This document shows, piece after piece, positions 1 to 8,203 of a stretch of DNA of 64,000 nt. The notes under the pieces were generated by a model. That model was not told where the DNA came from and ran no database searches. It was given only the letters and a program-made list of their open reading frames with translations. Numbering within the stretch: position 1 is the stretch's first letter; each line of letters opens with the position of its first letter. The position numbers and the translations under genes are program-made. Source of the DNA: Streptomyces sp. R44. GTDB lineage: Bacteria; Actinomycetota; Actinomycetes; Streptomycetales; Streptomycetaceae. The stretch spans positions 8,526,501 to 8,590,500 of the forward strand of contig NZ_CP163444.1 in NCBI RefSeq assembly GCF_041053105.1. The letters run 5' to 3'.

Positions 1-695
1 CCGTCGTCCAGCGTCACCGTGCCCGTGTCCAGGTCCCAGGAGAAGGAACCGAAGCGGACCGGCGGGCCCGAAGCGGTGGGCAGCTGCACGCACACCGGGT
101 CGCCGGGCCACTCGACCTCCGTCCCCTGGCGTGCCAGCTCGGCCAGGGTGCCGCCGAGACGGAGCGCGTCCCGCGTCATGCGGTTCCGGTCCCGCGCCTC
201 CACCGGCACCCCCGGGGTCGGTGGGCGCAGGGCCACGAGCACGCCGAAGCGCTCACGGCCCGCGACCACCGGCGCGTACAGCGAGGCGAACGGGAACGGC
301 AGGCTCGCCACCAGCTGCGGAAAGCGCCGCATGGCCTCCTCGACGTCGGCGAGGTGGACGGACTGGCCGGAGCGGTGGACCTCGGCGATGGGGAACGGAC
401 GGTTCGCGTGCATGCGCCACCACGGACGGAACAAGGGCCCCGGCAGCCCCACCAGGACTGCCAGCCGCAGCAGCCCCGGGGTGCCGGAGCGCAGGTACAC
501 CCCGCCCGCGTAACCGCCGACCGCCTCCACGGCGGAGAGCGCCGCCTCCGCGAGGGCCCACGTCAGCGCGCCGGACGCAGGCCCGTCGTCGGAGCCGTTC
601 CCGGACGGACGCCCGGTGCCGCCCGCCGGGCCGGGTTCGGACGCGCCGTGCGAGGTCACACAGCCAGGATGCGCCCGAGGCGAAAGCACCCGCAT
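1..695 (-). CDS. Serine phosphatase with GAF and PAS domains (5' part only)
   Basis: This gene runs off the left edge, so only about 230 N-terminal residues are visible. After a Gly/Pro-rich start comes a GAF-like domain (roughly residues 30-155, with a hydrophobic core around LVASLPFPFASLYAP). The stretch PVRFGSFSWDLDTG then looks like the start of a PAS domain. In Streptomyces this GAF-PAS order is typical of large proteins ending in a SpoIIE/PP2C phosphatase, which act in anti-sigma-factor partner-switching; the catalytic part lies outside the window. The start is uncertain: ATG at 695 is in frame, GTG at 659 is the alternative, and neither has a strong ribosome site. It is divergent from the hydrolase at 850. 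Confidence 0.6.
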   Translation of the reverse strand, partial: MRVLSPRAHPGCVTSHGASEPGPAGGTGRPSGNGSDDGPASGALTWALAEAALSAVEAVGGYAGGVYLRSGTPGLLRLAVLVGLPGPLFRPWWRMHANRPFPIAEVHRSGQSVHLADVEEAMRRFPQLVASLPFPFASLYAPVVAGRERFGVLVALRPPTPGVPVEARDRNRMTRDALRLGGTLAELARQGTEVEWPGDPVCVQLPTASGPPVRFGSFSWDLDTGTVTLDD

Positions 696-849
696 CCCGG
701 ACCCGGCGGGCGCCGGTACGGCGGCGGGTCCGACACGCTCCCGCGCGCCCCTTCCGACGGTGTTGACCCCACGCGCCCACGCCGTCACACTCGGTCGTCG
801 ACCGCCGCCGTCGGCGCGCGGCGGCACGACCTCGCGAGCAGGGGGCACG

Positions 850-1614
850 ATGACGGGCCAGGTTCTTCCGTACGACGTACACGGCGAAGGTCCCGGGAGG
901 GCCCTCGTGCTGCACAACTGGTTCGGCGACCGCACCAGCTTCGCGCCCTTGCGCGCCCACCTCGACGACACCCTCGGGACCTATGCCTTCGTGGACTGCC
1001 GGGGCTACGGCGAGGCCGTCGACCACGCGGGGGCCTACACGATGGAGGAGGTCGCGGCCGACGCCCTGGCGGTCGCGGACGAGCTGGGCTGGGACTCCTT
1101 CTCCGTCATCGGCCACTCCATGGGCGGCAAGGCGGCCCAGCTGATGCTCCTCGACGCCCCCGAGCGGATCCGCTCGATCATCGGCGTCTCACCGGTCTCG
1201 GCCGCCGGCTTCCCGCTCGACGGGGAGACCTGGGAACTCTTCGCCGGAGCCGCCGACGAGCCGGCCAACCGCCGCGCGATCATCGACAACACCACCGGCG
1301 GCCGCTACGACGACGCCTGGCTGAGCGCACTCGTCGACCGCTCCGTCACCCGCTCCTCCGCGACGGCCTTCCGCGCCTACCTGGACTCCTGGTCCCGCAC
1401 CGACTTCCACGAGCGCGTCCGCGACAACCCCGTCCCCGTACTCCTCGTCGTCGGCGCCCACGACCCCGCGCTCGGCTCCGAGGCGATGGAGGCGACCTGG
1501 CTGCGCTGGTACCCGAACGCCCGTCTCGAAGTGCTCAAGGACGCCGGGCACTACGCCCCGGAGGAGACCCCGCAGGCCCTCGCCGAGGCGATCGAGGCCT
1601 TCCTGGGCGCCTGA
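850..1614 (+). CDS. Alpha/beta hydrolase
   Basis: This 254-residue cytoplasmic alpha/beta-hydrolase has a clear triad. The nucleophile elbow is GHSMGG with Ser90, the acid is Asp205 in VVGAHDP and the base is His234 in DAGHYAP. The N-terminal VLHNWFGD segment takes the place of the usual oxyanion-hole HG motif. An in-frame extension reaches back to 616, but it is Pro/Arg-rich and looks non-coding. The ATG at 850 follows a GGGGG purine stretch and fits the family start. Esterase, lactonase or haloperoxidase-like roles are possible; the substrate cannot be read from sequence. It stands alone, with the next gene about 160 bp downstream. Confidence 0.85.
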   Translation: MTGQVLPYDVHGEGPGRALVLHNWFGDRTSFAPLRAHLDDTLGTYAFVDCRGYGEAVDHAGAYTMEEVAADALAVADELGWDSFSVIGHSMGGKAAQLMLLDAPERIRSIIGVSPVSAAGFPLDGETWELFAGAADEPANRRAIIDNTTGGRYDDAWLSALVDRSVTRSSATAFRAYLDSWSRTDFHERVRDNPVPVLLVVGAHDPALGSEAMEATWLRWYPNARLEVLKDAGHYAPEETPQALAEAIEAFLGA

Positions 1615-1775
1615 GTTCGTCCTCGGTCTCCTCTCTCATCCGATCTCATCCGAACGTCGACGGAAGCGACGACTTTCGAGGACAGCGGCGGGGCCCCTCG
1701 GCACAGGATCATCGTGCTCACGACCTCAGGGGGCGGTCCTCCACGGACCGTCCACGACCGGCAGGAGCACGACCG

Positions 1776-2372
1776 ATGGGCCTCGCGCAGTCACAGCAGC
1801 GTTTCCTCGTACGGCAGAAGGTGACGCCGATGGCCAACCGCTATCTGGTGCACACCATGGGCCCGGACGGCGAGGAGGCCGAACTGGTCGCCTTCGCCCA
1901 CCAGAAGAGGATGGCGCTCAAGGAGCACGTCACCTTCTACACGGACGAGTCACGGCGCCAGGTCCTCTTCACCTTCAAGGCGCGTCAGGTCATCGACCTG
2001 GGCGCGACGTACGACGTGGTCGCCGCGTCCGGTACCCGACTGGGCGGCTTCCGGAAGGATTTCGGGGCGTCCCTGCTGCGCAGTACCTGGCACCTGAGCC
2101 GGGAGGGCGAGGCGAGGGAGGCCACGGGGCAGGAGCGGAACGAGACGGTGGCGCTGCTGCGGCGGGCCTGGGAGTTCCTGCCCTTCACGGACCTCGTTCC
2201 GTTCGTCGTGCCGTACCACTTCGACTTCGCCGAGGGCGGGCGCCCGGTCATGTCGGTCGACAAGCGGTTCGGGATCCGGGACCGGTACGTGCTCGACATA
2301 GCCGACCCGGAGCTCGACCGGCGCCTCGCGATAGCCCAGGCCGTGGCGCTCGACGCCCTGCAGTCCCGCTGA
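1776..2372 (+). CDS. LURP-one-related family protein
   Basis: This protein of 198 residues has no signal peptide or membrane segment. It has the alternating strand pattern of the LURP-one/Tubby-like fold: RFLVRQKVTPMANRYLV at the N-terminus, then VLFTFKARQ, TYDVVAASGTRLGGFRKD, and a C-terminal helix ending in AQAVALDALQSR. Streptomyces genomes carry many such proteins of unknown function; the related scramblase fold suggests lipid binding, but nothing here proves it. The ATG at 1776 has GGAG 10 bp upstream. The longer upstream reading frame is a shadow of the hydrolase gene. Confidence 0.75.
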   Translation: MGLAQSQQRFLVRQKVTPMANRYLVHTMGPDGEEAELVAFAHQKRMALKEHVTFYTDESRRQVLFTFKARQVIDLGATYDVVAASGTRLGGFRKDFGASLLRSTWHLSREGEAREATGQERNETVALLRRAWEFLPFTDLVPFVVPYHFDFAEGGRPVMSVDKRFGIRDRYVLDIADPELDRRLAIAQAVALDALQSR

Positions 2373-2517
2373 CCCGTCCGGAGCCGGCCCGCCGACCGGG
2401 CCGATCGAGCCGGCTCCGCCGACCGGGGCGGCCCGACTACCCTGGAGAGACGGGCCGGGGGCGGGGCACACCGTTCCTCCCCGGGCCCGAGCCGCGCAGG
2501 CGGAAGGGCGGCGGACC

Positions 2518-3822
2518 ATGTTCTTCAGCGATCGCACGGACGCGGGGCGGCAGCTGGCCGCTCTCCTCGACCACCTCAAGGGCCATGACGTCGTGGTCCT
2601 CGGGCTTCCACGGGGCGGCGTCCCGGTGGCGGCCGTGGTCGCCGACGCCCTCGACGCGCCGCTCGACATCTGTCTCGTACGGAAGCTCGGGGTGCCCCAC
2701 CAGCCGGAGCTCGCCATGGGGGCGCTGGGGGAGGGCGGTGTGCGGGTGCTCAACGAGCGGGTGCTTCGGGAGACCCGGGTGGGGGAGCGGGATCTGGCAG
2801 CCGTGGAGGAGAAGGAGCACGCCGAGCTCGAACATCGCGCTCAGCGTTACCGGGGCAGCCGGCCGTCCGTGCCCCTCGAAGGGCGGACGGTGGTCGTGGT
2901 CGACGACGGGCTGGCCACCGGGGCCACGGCGCTGGCGGCCTGCAGGGTGGTACGGGCCCGGGGCGCGGCGCGGATCGTCCTCGCGGTGCCGGTGGCGCCG
3001 CGTGGCTGGACGGCCCGCCTCGGTGGCGAGGCCGACGAGACCGTCAGCGTGCACGCGCCGGAGCTGTTCTTCGCGATCGGGCAGTTCTACCGGGACTTCT
3101 CGCAGACCCCGGACGCCGAGGTCATCGCCTGCCTGGACCGGAACAGGGCCGGGCGGGACCCTGTCGTACAGGACACGGACGTCCGGATCCCGGTCGGCGG
3201 GGTCACCCTGAGTGGGCGCCTCGCGGTGCCCGAGGACGCGGGCGGCATCGTCCTCTTCGCGCACGGCAGCGGCAGCAGCCGCCACAGCCCGCGGAACCGG
3301 GCCGTCGCCGCGGCGCTCAACCGGGCGGGCCTGGGGACGCTGCTCTTCGACCTGCTCACCGAGTCGGAGGCGACCGACCGGGCGCATGTCTTCGACACCC
3401 CGCTCCTGGCCGGGCGGCTCGCGGGGGCCACGGAGTGGCTGGCCGCGCGGCCCGAGAGCACGGGGCTGCCGTTCGGGTACTTCGGCGCGAGCACGGGCGC
3501 GGCAGCCGCGCTGTGGGCGGCGGGTGATCCCGCGTCCCCGGTGAGCGCCGTCGTCTCACGCGGCGGCCGGCCGGACCTCGCGGCCGAGCACCTGGCCCGG
3601 GTGCGCGCTCCGACGCTCCTGGTGGTGGGCGGAGCGGACGCCCTGGTCCTGGATCTCAACCGGCGGGCGCTGGCGCTGCTGCGCTGTGAGAACCGGCTCT
3701 CCGTCGTGGGCGGCGCCGGTCACCTCTTCGAGGAGCCGGGTGCCCTGGAGGAGGTGGCTGACCTCGCCACCTCCTGGTTCCAGGAGCACTTCCGGCGGCA
3801 GGCGGTCAGTACGCCGAGTTGA
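2518..3822 (+). CDS. Phosphoribosyltransferase fused to dienelactone-hydrolase-like domain
   Basis: This is a 434-residue two-domain protein. Residues 1-215 are a type I phosphoribosyltransferase with the PRPP loop VVVVDDGLATGATALA (about 125-140) and the PRGG element near 31. Residues 220-430 are an alpha/beta-hydrolase of the dienelactone-hydrolase type, with LFAHGSGSS as oxyanion loop, the nucleophile elbow GASTGAAAA, Asp in VVGGADALV and His in GGAGHLFEE. The fusion is a known actinobacterial architecture, but its reaction is unknown; each domain looks catalytically intact. The ATG at 2518 follows a GGAAGGGCGG purine region. Its 3' end overlaps the convergent lytic transglycosylase gene by 17 bp. 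Confidence 0.88.
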   Translation: MFFSDRTDAGRQLAALLDHLKGHDVVVLGLPRGGVPVAAVVADALDAPLDICLVRKLGVPHQPELAMGALGEGGVRVLNERVLRETRVGERDLAAVEEKEHAELEHRAQRYRGSRPSVPLEGRTVVVVDDGLATGATALAACRVVRARGAARIVLAVPVAPRGWTARLGGEADETVSVHAPELFFAIGQFYRDFSQTPDAEVIACLDRNRAGRDPVVQDTDVRIPVGGVTLSGRLAVPEDAGGIVLFAHGSGSSRHSPRNRAVAAALNRAGLGTLLFDLLTESEATDRAHVFDTPLLAGRLAGATEWLAARPESTGLPFGYFGASTGAAAALWAAGDPASPVSAVVSRGGRPDLAAEHLARVRAPTLLVVGGADALVLDLNRRALALLRCENRLSVVGGAGHLFEEPGALEEVADLATSWFQEHFRRQAVSTPS

Positions 3823-4672
3823 CGTTGTCGATGGAGCCGTAGCGGTCGGCCGCGTAGTTGCAGGCGGCGGTGATGTTGGCGACCGGGTCGAACAGGTCCA
3901 TGGACGTGCCGGGCACGTGGTAGGCGAGGAAGGTCGGCTCGATGACCTGGAGCAGGCCCTTCGAGGGGGTGCCTGCGACGGCGTTGGAGTCCCAGAGGTT
4001 GATGGCCTGGGGGTTTCCGGAGGACTCGCGCATGACGTTGCGGTAGATCCCGTCGTAGGAGCCGGGGATGCCGTGCTGGCCCATGATGGCCAGCGACTCC
4101 CGGATCCAGCCGTCGAGGTTGTCGGCGTAGTTGGTGGCGGCGACCGGGGCGTCCTTGGCGACGGCCGGGGCGGCGGCAGCGGCGGAGGCGCCCGTACCGG
4201 TGGCGACGGCGGGGGTGGCCGACCGGTGCGCGGAGCGGTTCGCCCGCTCGGTGGTGGCGGACTTCTTCGCCTTCGCGGGGGCGGTCTTCACGGAATCCCG
4301 ACGAAGCGTCAGTTCGAGTCCGGGGCGAATGAGTGACGGATTGTCACCCACGACGCTCTTGTTGGCGCGGTAAAGGCTCTTCCAGCCGCCCTGAATTCCC
4401 TTCTTGTGGGCGATCAGGGAAAGCGAGTCGCCGCTCACGACGGTGTAGGTGTGCGCTGCGGCCGGGGCGGCGGGAGCCTTGGCGGCGACCGGCGCGGCGG
4501 GGGCGGCGAACGTCTGGGCGGCGATCTGCGGGGCGCCGGAGACGGGAGCCGCGTTCGCGAGGGCCGGGGTGATCAGCGGCAGGGTCAGGGCGGCGCCACC
4601 GGTGCCGACCAGGGCGAGACCGCGGGAGACGTGGCCGCGGCGGGGGCGGCGGTGCTTACCGTGAGCAGGCAT
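3806..4672 (-). CDS. Secreted LysM lytic transglycosylase
   Basis: This 288-residue secreted peptidoglycan hydrolase has a signal peptide: basic MPAHGKHRRPRRGH, hydrophobic LALVGTGGAALTLPL, then Ala-X-Ala cleavage near residue 41. A LysM peptidoglycan-binding domain follows (about 74-124, HTYTVVSGDSLSLIAHKKG). Next come an Ala/Lys-rich linker and a C-terminal lysozyme-like transglycosylase domain (about 184-288), whose probable catalytic Glu216 sits in MRESSGNP. The start is ATG 4672 with GGAGAGG nine bases upstream. A c-di-AMP riboswitch lies immediately upstream, which fits known riboswitch control of actinobacterial wall hydrolases. It probably trims septal or spore peptidoglycan. Confidence 0.92.
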   Translation of the reverse strand: MPAHGKHRRPRRGHVSRGLALVGTGGAALTLPLITPALANAAPVSGAPQIAAQTFAAPAAPVAAKAPAAPAAAHTYTVVSGDSLSLIAHKKGIQGGWKSLYRANKSVVGDNPSLIRPGLELTLRRDSVKTAPAKAKKSATTERANRSAHRSATPAVATGTGASAAAAAPAVAKDAPVAATNYADNLDGWIRESLAIMGQHGIPGSYDGIYRNVMRESSGNPQAINLWDSNAVAGTPSKGLLQVIEPTFLAYHVPGTSMDLFDPVANITAACNYAADRYGSIDNVNSAY

Positions 4673-4691
4673 GACGGTTTCCTCTCCGGCG

Positions 4692-4843
4692 CCTGCGGGG
4701 TGAGCTGTCGGGTTCGGACGGGAGATGTCCGGCCGCGCGCACGCGGCTTCACCCCGAGCCGTTCCGGATTCCGGACCGGCGAATTCGTGGGTCCCCCGCT
4801 CCTGCCGTCGGGTGAAAAGGGAGGTTTACCGAGCGGCGGCAGG
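4692..4843 (-). promoter_or_regulatory. c-di-AMP riboswitch (ydaO/yuaA class)
   Basis: On the minus strand this leader has the conserved blocks of the ydaO class in order: GAGCGGGGGACCCA (around 4800-4787), GGGGTGAAGCCGCG (around 4756), then CCGAACCCGACAGCT (around 4715) and CACCCCGCAGG (ending 4692). The outer P1 helix can form from CCTGC (4843-4839) with GCAGG (4696-4692). In Streptomyces this class controls resuscitation-promoting factors and other wall hydrolases, and the gene here is a wall hydrolase. P1 ends only about 4 nt before the ribosome site GGAGAGG (4687-4681), so there is no room for a separate terminator. Confidence 0.9.
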
Positions 4844-4852
4844 ATTGGGCGT

Positions 4853-5213
4853 TCCGCTCGAATGGAGGTGACCGTAGGCCAGTAATGCGACGGATAACAA
4901 GAGGAGTGGATGCCGTGGATCTGGAAATGGATCAGTGAATTCGGTGAATTCAAGATCGATGCCGTCCCGGAGGTGTCGAACTTCCTTGCCCGGTATGGGG
5001 TCGGGGGAGGTGTCGCCCAACGGTCGGGCCGAATAAGTGAGTCGCATCACCCGGAGTGTAATGTCCGAATTTGGGGTGTAATTCCGTAGTGGGTAATTAG
5101 GGGGGAAATCCCCGCGATGGGGGGGCGGGTGGCGACGCTCCGTGTGGGAGCAAAGGTCGCAAAACCGACATTCGTCTTGAAAGATGGAGGGAGTCGACCC
5201 AGGAGCCACCCAG
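4853..5213. other. Intergenic region with TAAT direct repeats
   Basis: This stretch of about 360 bp lies between the riboswitch and the gene at 5214, and I find no convincing gene in it. It must hold the promoter of the riboswitch transcript (minus strand) and probably that of the plus-strand gene. Unusually AT-rich for this genome, it contains GTGTAAT at 5056-5062 and 5076-5082 and GGGTAAT at 5091-5097, spaced 20 and 15 bp, which may be a regulator site. A short near-repeat, GTGAATTC/GGTGAATTC, occurs near 4934-4950. Confidence 0.4.
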
Positions 5214-5852
5214 ATGCCGCCTTCCACCTCCCTGCTCAGCCCCCACACCCCCGACACGCTCGACACCCCCGACACGCTCGACACCCTCGACCGCGAGGCG
5301 GCCGCCCTCTTCGAGAGCGCCACCTGGCAGCGGATCGTCACGGACCTGACCGCCCCCGAGCCGTCACCGCCGGCGGTGGAGGGCTGGCGGGAGCTGCTCA
5401 GCGTGCCGGTGGACCGGCTCGTGGCCGACGCGCTCGCCGCCCTGCCCCCGGCGCTGCCCGTCGAGCGCCGCCTTCCGGGGCGTCTCGGAGCCGTGCTGCC
5501 GGACCGGCTCCATGCCTGGCGCCGCATCGGACAGACCGAGCTGCGCCCCTCGGTCCACCTCGGCTACGCGCGCCTCGTGCTGACGGAGTGGGGCTGGCAG
5601 AACGCCCCGTACAAGCTGCGGGACGCACGCGGCGCCCGGTGTGTCTGCGGTGCCCTGCTCGCCGCCCACCGGCTCGGCTACGGCAGTGCGGACACCATGA
5701 ACGAGGCGGCCGCCTGGACCATGACCGAGCTGCGGTCGCGCGGCTGGCAGGGGCTGATCGGGCCGTGGAACCGGGCCCCCGGCCGTACGGCCGCCGACGC
5801 GGTGGCGCTCCTCGACGCCACGATCCGCCGCGCCGCGCACGCCGGCCGCTGA
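5214..5852 (+). CDS. Hypothetical protein, DUF6197-like
   Basis: The 212-residue product is predicted to be soluble. The N-terminus is a low-complexity run with three near repeats of DTLDTPDTL. The C-terminal half (RIGQTELRPSVHLGY to the end) has a Trp-rich helix and CVCGALLAAHRLGYG, resembling Streptomyces DUF6197-type proteins with a conserved Cys-Gly-Ala segment. No function is known. ATG 5214 has AGGAG about 10 bp upstream and is preferred over the in-frame ATG at 5184. It converges on the phospholipase gene; a hairpin separates them. Confidence 0.65.
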   Translation: MPPSTSLLSPHTPDTLDTPDTLDTLDREAAALFESATWQRIVTDLTAPEPSPPAVEGWRELLSVPVDRLVADALAALPPALPVERRLPGRLGAVLPDRLHAWRRIGQTELRPSVHLGYARLVLTEWGWQNAPYKLRDARGARCVCGALLAAHRLGYGSADTMNEAAAWTMTELRSRGWQGLIGPWNRAPGRTAADAVALLDATIRRAAHAGR

Positions 5853-5862
5853 CGACGCGCAT

Positions 5863-5894
5863 GCCGGGCGGCGACCTCAAGGCCGCCGCCCGGC
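5863..5894. terminator. Hairpin between convergent genes
   Basis: Perfect 11-bp arms, GCCGGGCGGCG (5863-5873) and CGCCGCCCGGC (5884-5894), are separated by 10 nt. The hairpin lies 11 bp past the stop at 5852 and before the convergent stop at 5921, so it probably serves both directions. Confidence 0.6.
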
Positions 5895-5920
5895 CCGCCG
5901 CCCGGCACGCGGGCGAGTGA

Positions 5921-7945
5921 TCAGCCGCTGACGCTCGCGGCTCCGGTCTCGATGTGTCCGGTGTAACGGCGCGACCAGGTTCCGTCGATGTCGGCGAGGA
6001 TGGTGAAGTCGTACCAGCCGCCGTTGTACGCCACCGCGTTGAAGAAGTCCTCGCGGCTGGAGTTCGCCGGCACCGTGTAGGTCCACGGGCCGTCGGAGCG
6101 GTAGGCGTTCGAGCGGATCGTGAAGGTGACGGGACCGGCCGAGGTGTTCGTCATCCTGAACCACAGGGCCGTCTTGCCCGTCCCGGCCTCGGGCGCGAAC
6201 CGGGCGGCCACCTCGACGGCCTTGCCCGCCTTGGAGGCGTCCCCGATGAAGCGGCGCAGGAAGCGGTTCGGGCCCATCATCGAGATGTCGTACTTCCCGG
6301 ACCCCGAGCCGAGGCCGATGTTGAAGTAGTCCGTGGCGGTGTCACCGGGATCGACGGTGTACTGCCAGGCGGCCGTGTCCCGGTACTGGTGCGGGTGGAT
6401 CGAGAAGTGCGCCGACCGCTTGGCCTCCGCACCCTGGTTGGTCATCGAGAACCAGGCCAGGATCTTGCCCGCGGCGCCGAACTCGAAGCGGTCGAGATTG
6501 CCGTTGACCTGGTACGGCAGCGCGCGCGCCGGACGGGTGCCGGACTCCTGCGTCGGCAGCGCGTTGTTCTGGGGTGCCGGGTTAGGCAGCGGGCCGCAGG
6601 TGGCCTGCCCGATCACCTTCGCCGTCGACGGGAGGTTGGCGGGCACTCCGTACACCGGATGGGCGAAGTCGAAGACCCCGGTGAGGTCGCCCGTGACCTT
6701 CCGCCGCCAGGCGCTGATGTTGGGGCAGGTGGCCGGGGTGCCGAGCGCCGCCGTCCAGGTCTCCATGAAACGCAGCACCGAGGTGTGGTCGAAGACCTCG
6801 GAGCTCACCCAGCCACCCCGGGTCCACGGGGACATGACAATCATCGGGACGCGGAAGCCCAGGCCGATCGGCACGCCGTCGAGGTACTCGCCCGCGGTCC
6901 CCGGAGGGGCGACCGGCGGCGGCACGTGGTCGAAGAAGCCGTCGTTCTCGTCGTAGTTGAGGAACAGCACCGTCGAGTCGAACACCTCGGCGTTCGCGGC
7001 CAGCGCGCGGTAGACGAGGTCGACGAAGTGGGCCCCGTCCCCCGGCGGGGCGTACGGGTGCTCCGAGAAGGCCTCGCTCGCGACCACCCACGACACCTGC
7101 GGCAGGGTGCCCGCGACGACGTCGGCGCGGATCGCCGCGGCGATGTCGTCCGGCGTCGAGCCGGTCACCTTCGGGACCGAGGCCATGCCGCGGTCGTGGA
7201 GCGGGTCCCCGGGCTTCGCGTCGGTGAACTTCTTGAAGTACGCGAGGCCGTTGTCGCCGTAGTTGTCCTGGGCGTTCTGGTAGACCTTCCAGCTCACCCC
7301 GGCGCGCTGGAGGGCCTCGGCGTACGACTCCCAGGTGAGGCCCGACTCGTCGCCGCCGTCCTTGCTGGAGCCGTCGATCTTCCCGCTCCACAGGAACGTG
7401 CGGTTGGGGCCCGTGGCGCTGAGCGTGGAGCAGAAGTACGCGTCGCAGATCGTGTAGTTGTCGGCGAGCGCGTAGTGGAACGGGATGTCCCCGCGGTCGA
7501 GGTGGCCGAGCGTCCGGGTGTTGCCCACGCCCGTGACCCAGTTGTCGAGCCGTCCCTTGTTCCATGCGGCGTGCTGCGAGGTCCAGCTGTGCGGCAGGTC
7601 GCCGTTGCACTGTGCGAGGGTCTCGCCGTCGACGCCACCGGCGGGCGGGGTGTCGCTGAGCTTCCAGGGGTACTGGCGGCCGCCCCAGTTGGGCTGGTTG
7701 AACATGCCCCAGCCGCCGGGCAGGTTGCCCGCGGCGCGGTCGCCGAAGCCCCGCACGCCCTTCAGGGTGCCGAAGTAGTGGTCGAAGCTGCGGTTCTCCT
7801 GCATGAGGATCACCACGTGCTTCACGTCCGTCAGGGTGCCGGTCGCGGTGCTCGAGGCGGCGGACGCCTGGACCGGAGGCAGCGCGGCCCCCGCCATGAG
7901 CCCCGCGCCGATTCCGACGAATCCCCTGCGGCTGATGGGAATCAT
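5921..7945 (-). CDS. Phosphocholine-specific phospholipase C, Tat-exported
   Basis: This enzyme has 674 residues, the usual length for the bacterial phospholipase C / acid phosphatase family. A twin-arginine signal is visible (ISRRGFVGIGAG, then hydrophobic LMAGAALPP and an Ala-rich cleavage region near 30). The metal-site signature ENRSFDHYFGT follows (residues 50-60). A large phosphoesterase domain extends to about 450 and contains NYDENDGFFDHVPPP. Two C-terminal beta-sandwich repeats (DUF756 type) close the protein. It should hydrolyse phosphatidylcholine or sphingomyelin outside the cell, releasing phosphocholine. A possible PHO box and TATACC -10 lie upstream, suggesting phosphate-starvation control; this is inference. 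Start ATG 7945 has GGAGAGGCGGGG before it. Confidence 0.92.
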   Translation of the reverse strand: MIPISRRGFVGIGAGLMAGAALPPVQASAASSTATGTLTDVKHVVILMQENRSFDHYFGTLKGVRGFGDRAAGNLPGGWGMFNQPNWGGRQYPWKLSDTPPAGGVDGETLAQCNGDLPHSWTSQHAAWNKGRLDNWVTGVGNTRTLGHLDRGDIPFHYALADNYTICDAYFCSTLSATGPNRTFLWSGKIDGSSKDGGDESGLTWESYAEALQRAGVSWKVYQNAQDNYGDNGLAYFKKFTDAKPGDPLHDRGMASVPKVTGSTPDDIAAAIRADVVAGTLPQVSWVVASEAFSEHPYAPPGDGAHFVDLVYRALAANAEVFDSTVLFLNYDENDGFFDHVPPPVAPPGTAGEYLDGVPIGLGFRVPMIVMSPWTRGGWVSSEVFDHTSVLRFMETWTAALGTPATCPNISAWRRKVTGDLTGVFDFAHPVYGVPANLPSTAKVIGQATCGPLPNPAPQNNALPTQESGTRPARALPYQVNGNLDRFEFGAAGKILAWFSMTNQGAEAKRSAHFSIHPHQYRDTAAWQYTVDPGDTATDYFNIGLGSGSGKYDISMMGPNRFLRRFIGDASKAGKAVEVAARFAPEAGTGKTALWFRMTNTSAGPVTFTIRSNAYRSDGPWTYTVPANSSREDFFNAVAYNGGWYDFTILADIDGTWSRRYTGHIETGAASVSG

Positions 7946-8025
7946 GCCCCGCCTCTCCTGTCACCATGTGCCCCGGTGGCACGTCGGAGACATGATGAGG
8001 GAGGTGAGCTTAAAGGTATACAGCC

Positions 8026-8047
8026 GCGCGGTAATTAGTGCGTGAAC
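8026..8047 (-). promoter_or_regulatory. Possible PHO box before phospholipase C
   Basis: On the minus strand, GTTCACGCACT (8047-8037) matches the start of the Streptomyces PhoP direct-repeat unit. It is followed by a weaker 11-nt unit, AATTACCGCGC. A TATACC -10-like hexamer lies at 8020-8015. The second repeat is poor, so this is only a candidate. Confidence 0.35.
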
Positions 8048-8077
8048 ACGAAGAGGCACGGTGATACAAGGCTATGG

Positions 8078-8099
8078 ATTGGTCCACCGATAGACCAAT
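8078..8099. promoter_or_regulatory. Inverted repeat operator ATTGGTC-N8-GACCAAT
   Basis: Perfect 7-bp arms, ATTGGTC (8078-8084) and GACCAAT (8093-8099), flank 8 nt in the divergent region between the phospholipase and SIS genes. The core TGGTC...GACCA recalls the GntR-type DasR element, but the spacing is wider than that consensus. It is most likely a repressor site. Confidence 0.5.
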
Positions 8100-8203
8100 G
8101 AGATCAGATGATGGTGCCTCCGCCTCGACCCGTGAGAGCCGCGTCCGTCTGCCGGTAGAGGCCGGTCTCGGTGGTGTCGGACCTGGAAGGGTGTGCTTGT
8201 TTC

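Noticed and set aside
253..1116. Minus-strand 287-codon frame at the left edge
   Set aside because: Arg-rich; the real minus-strand gene there is in another phase, the GAF/PAS phosphatase.
354..2372. A 672-codon plus-strand frame
   Set aside because: Arg/Pro-rich shadow of the hydrolase gene; only the last 198 codons (LURP-one-like protein) are coding.
8078..8099. Canonical DasR (dre) site
   Set aside because: The arms fit but the 8-nt spacing between TGGTC and GACCA does not match the tight dre palindrome.
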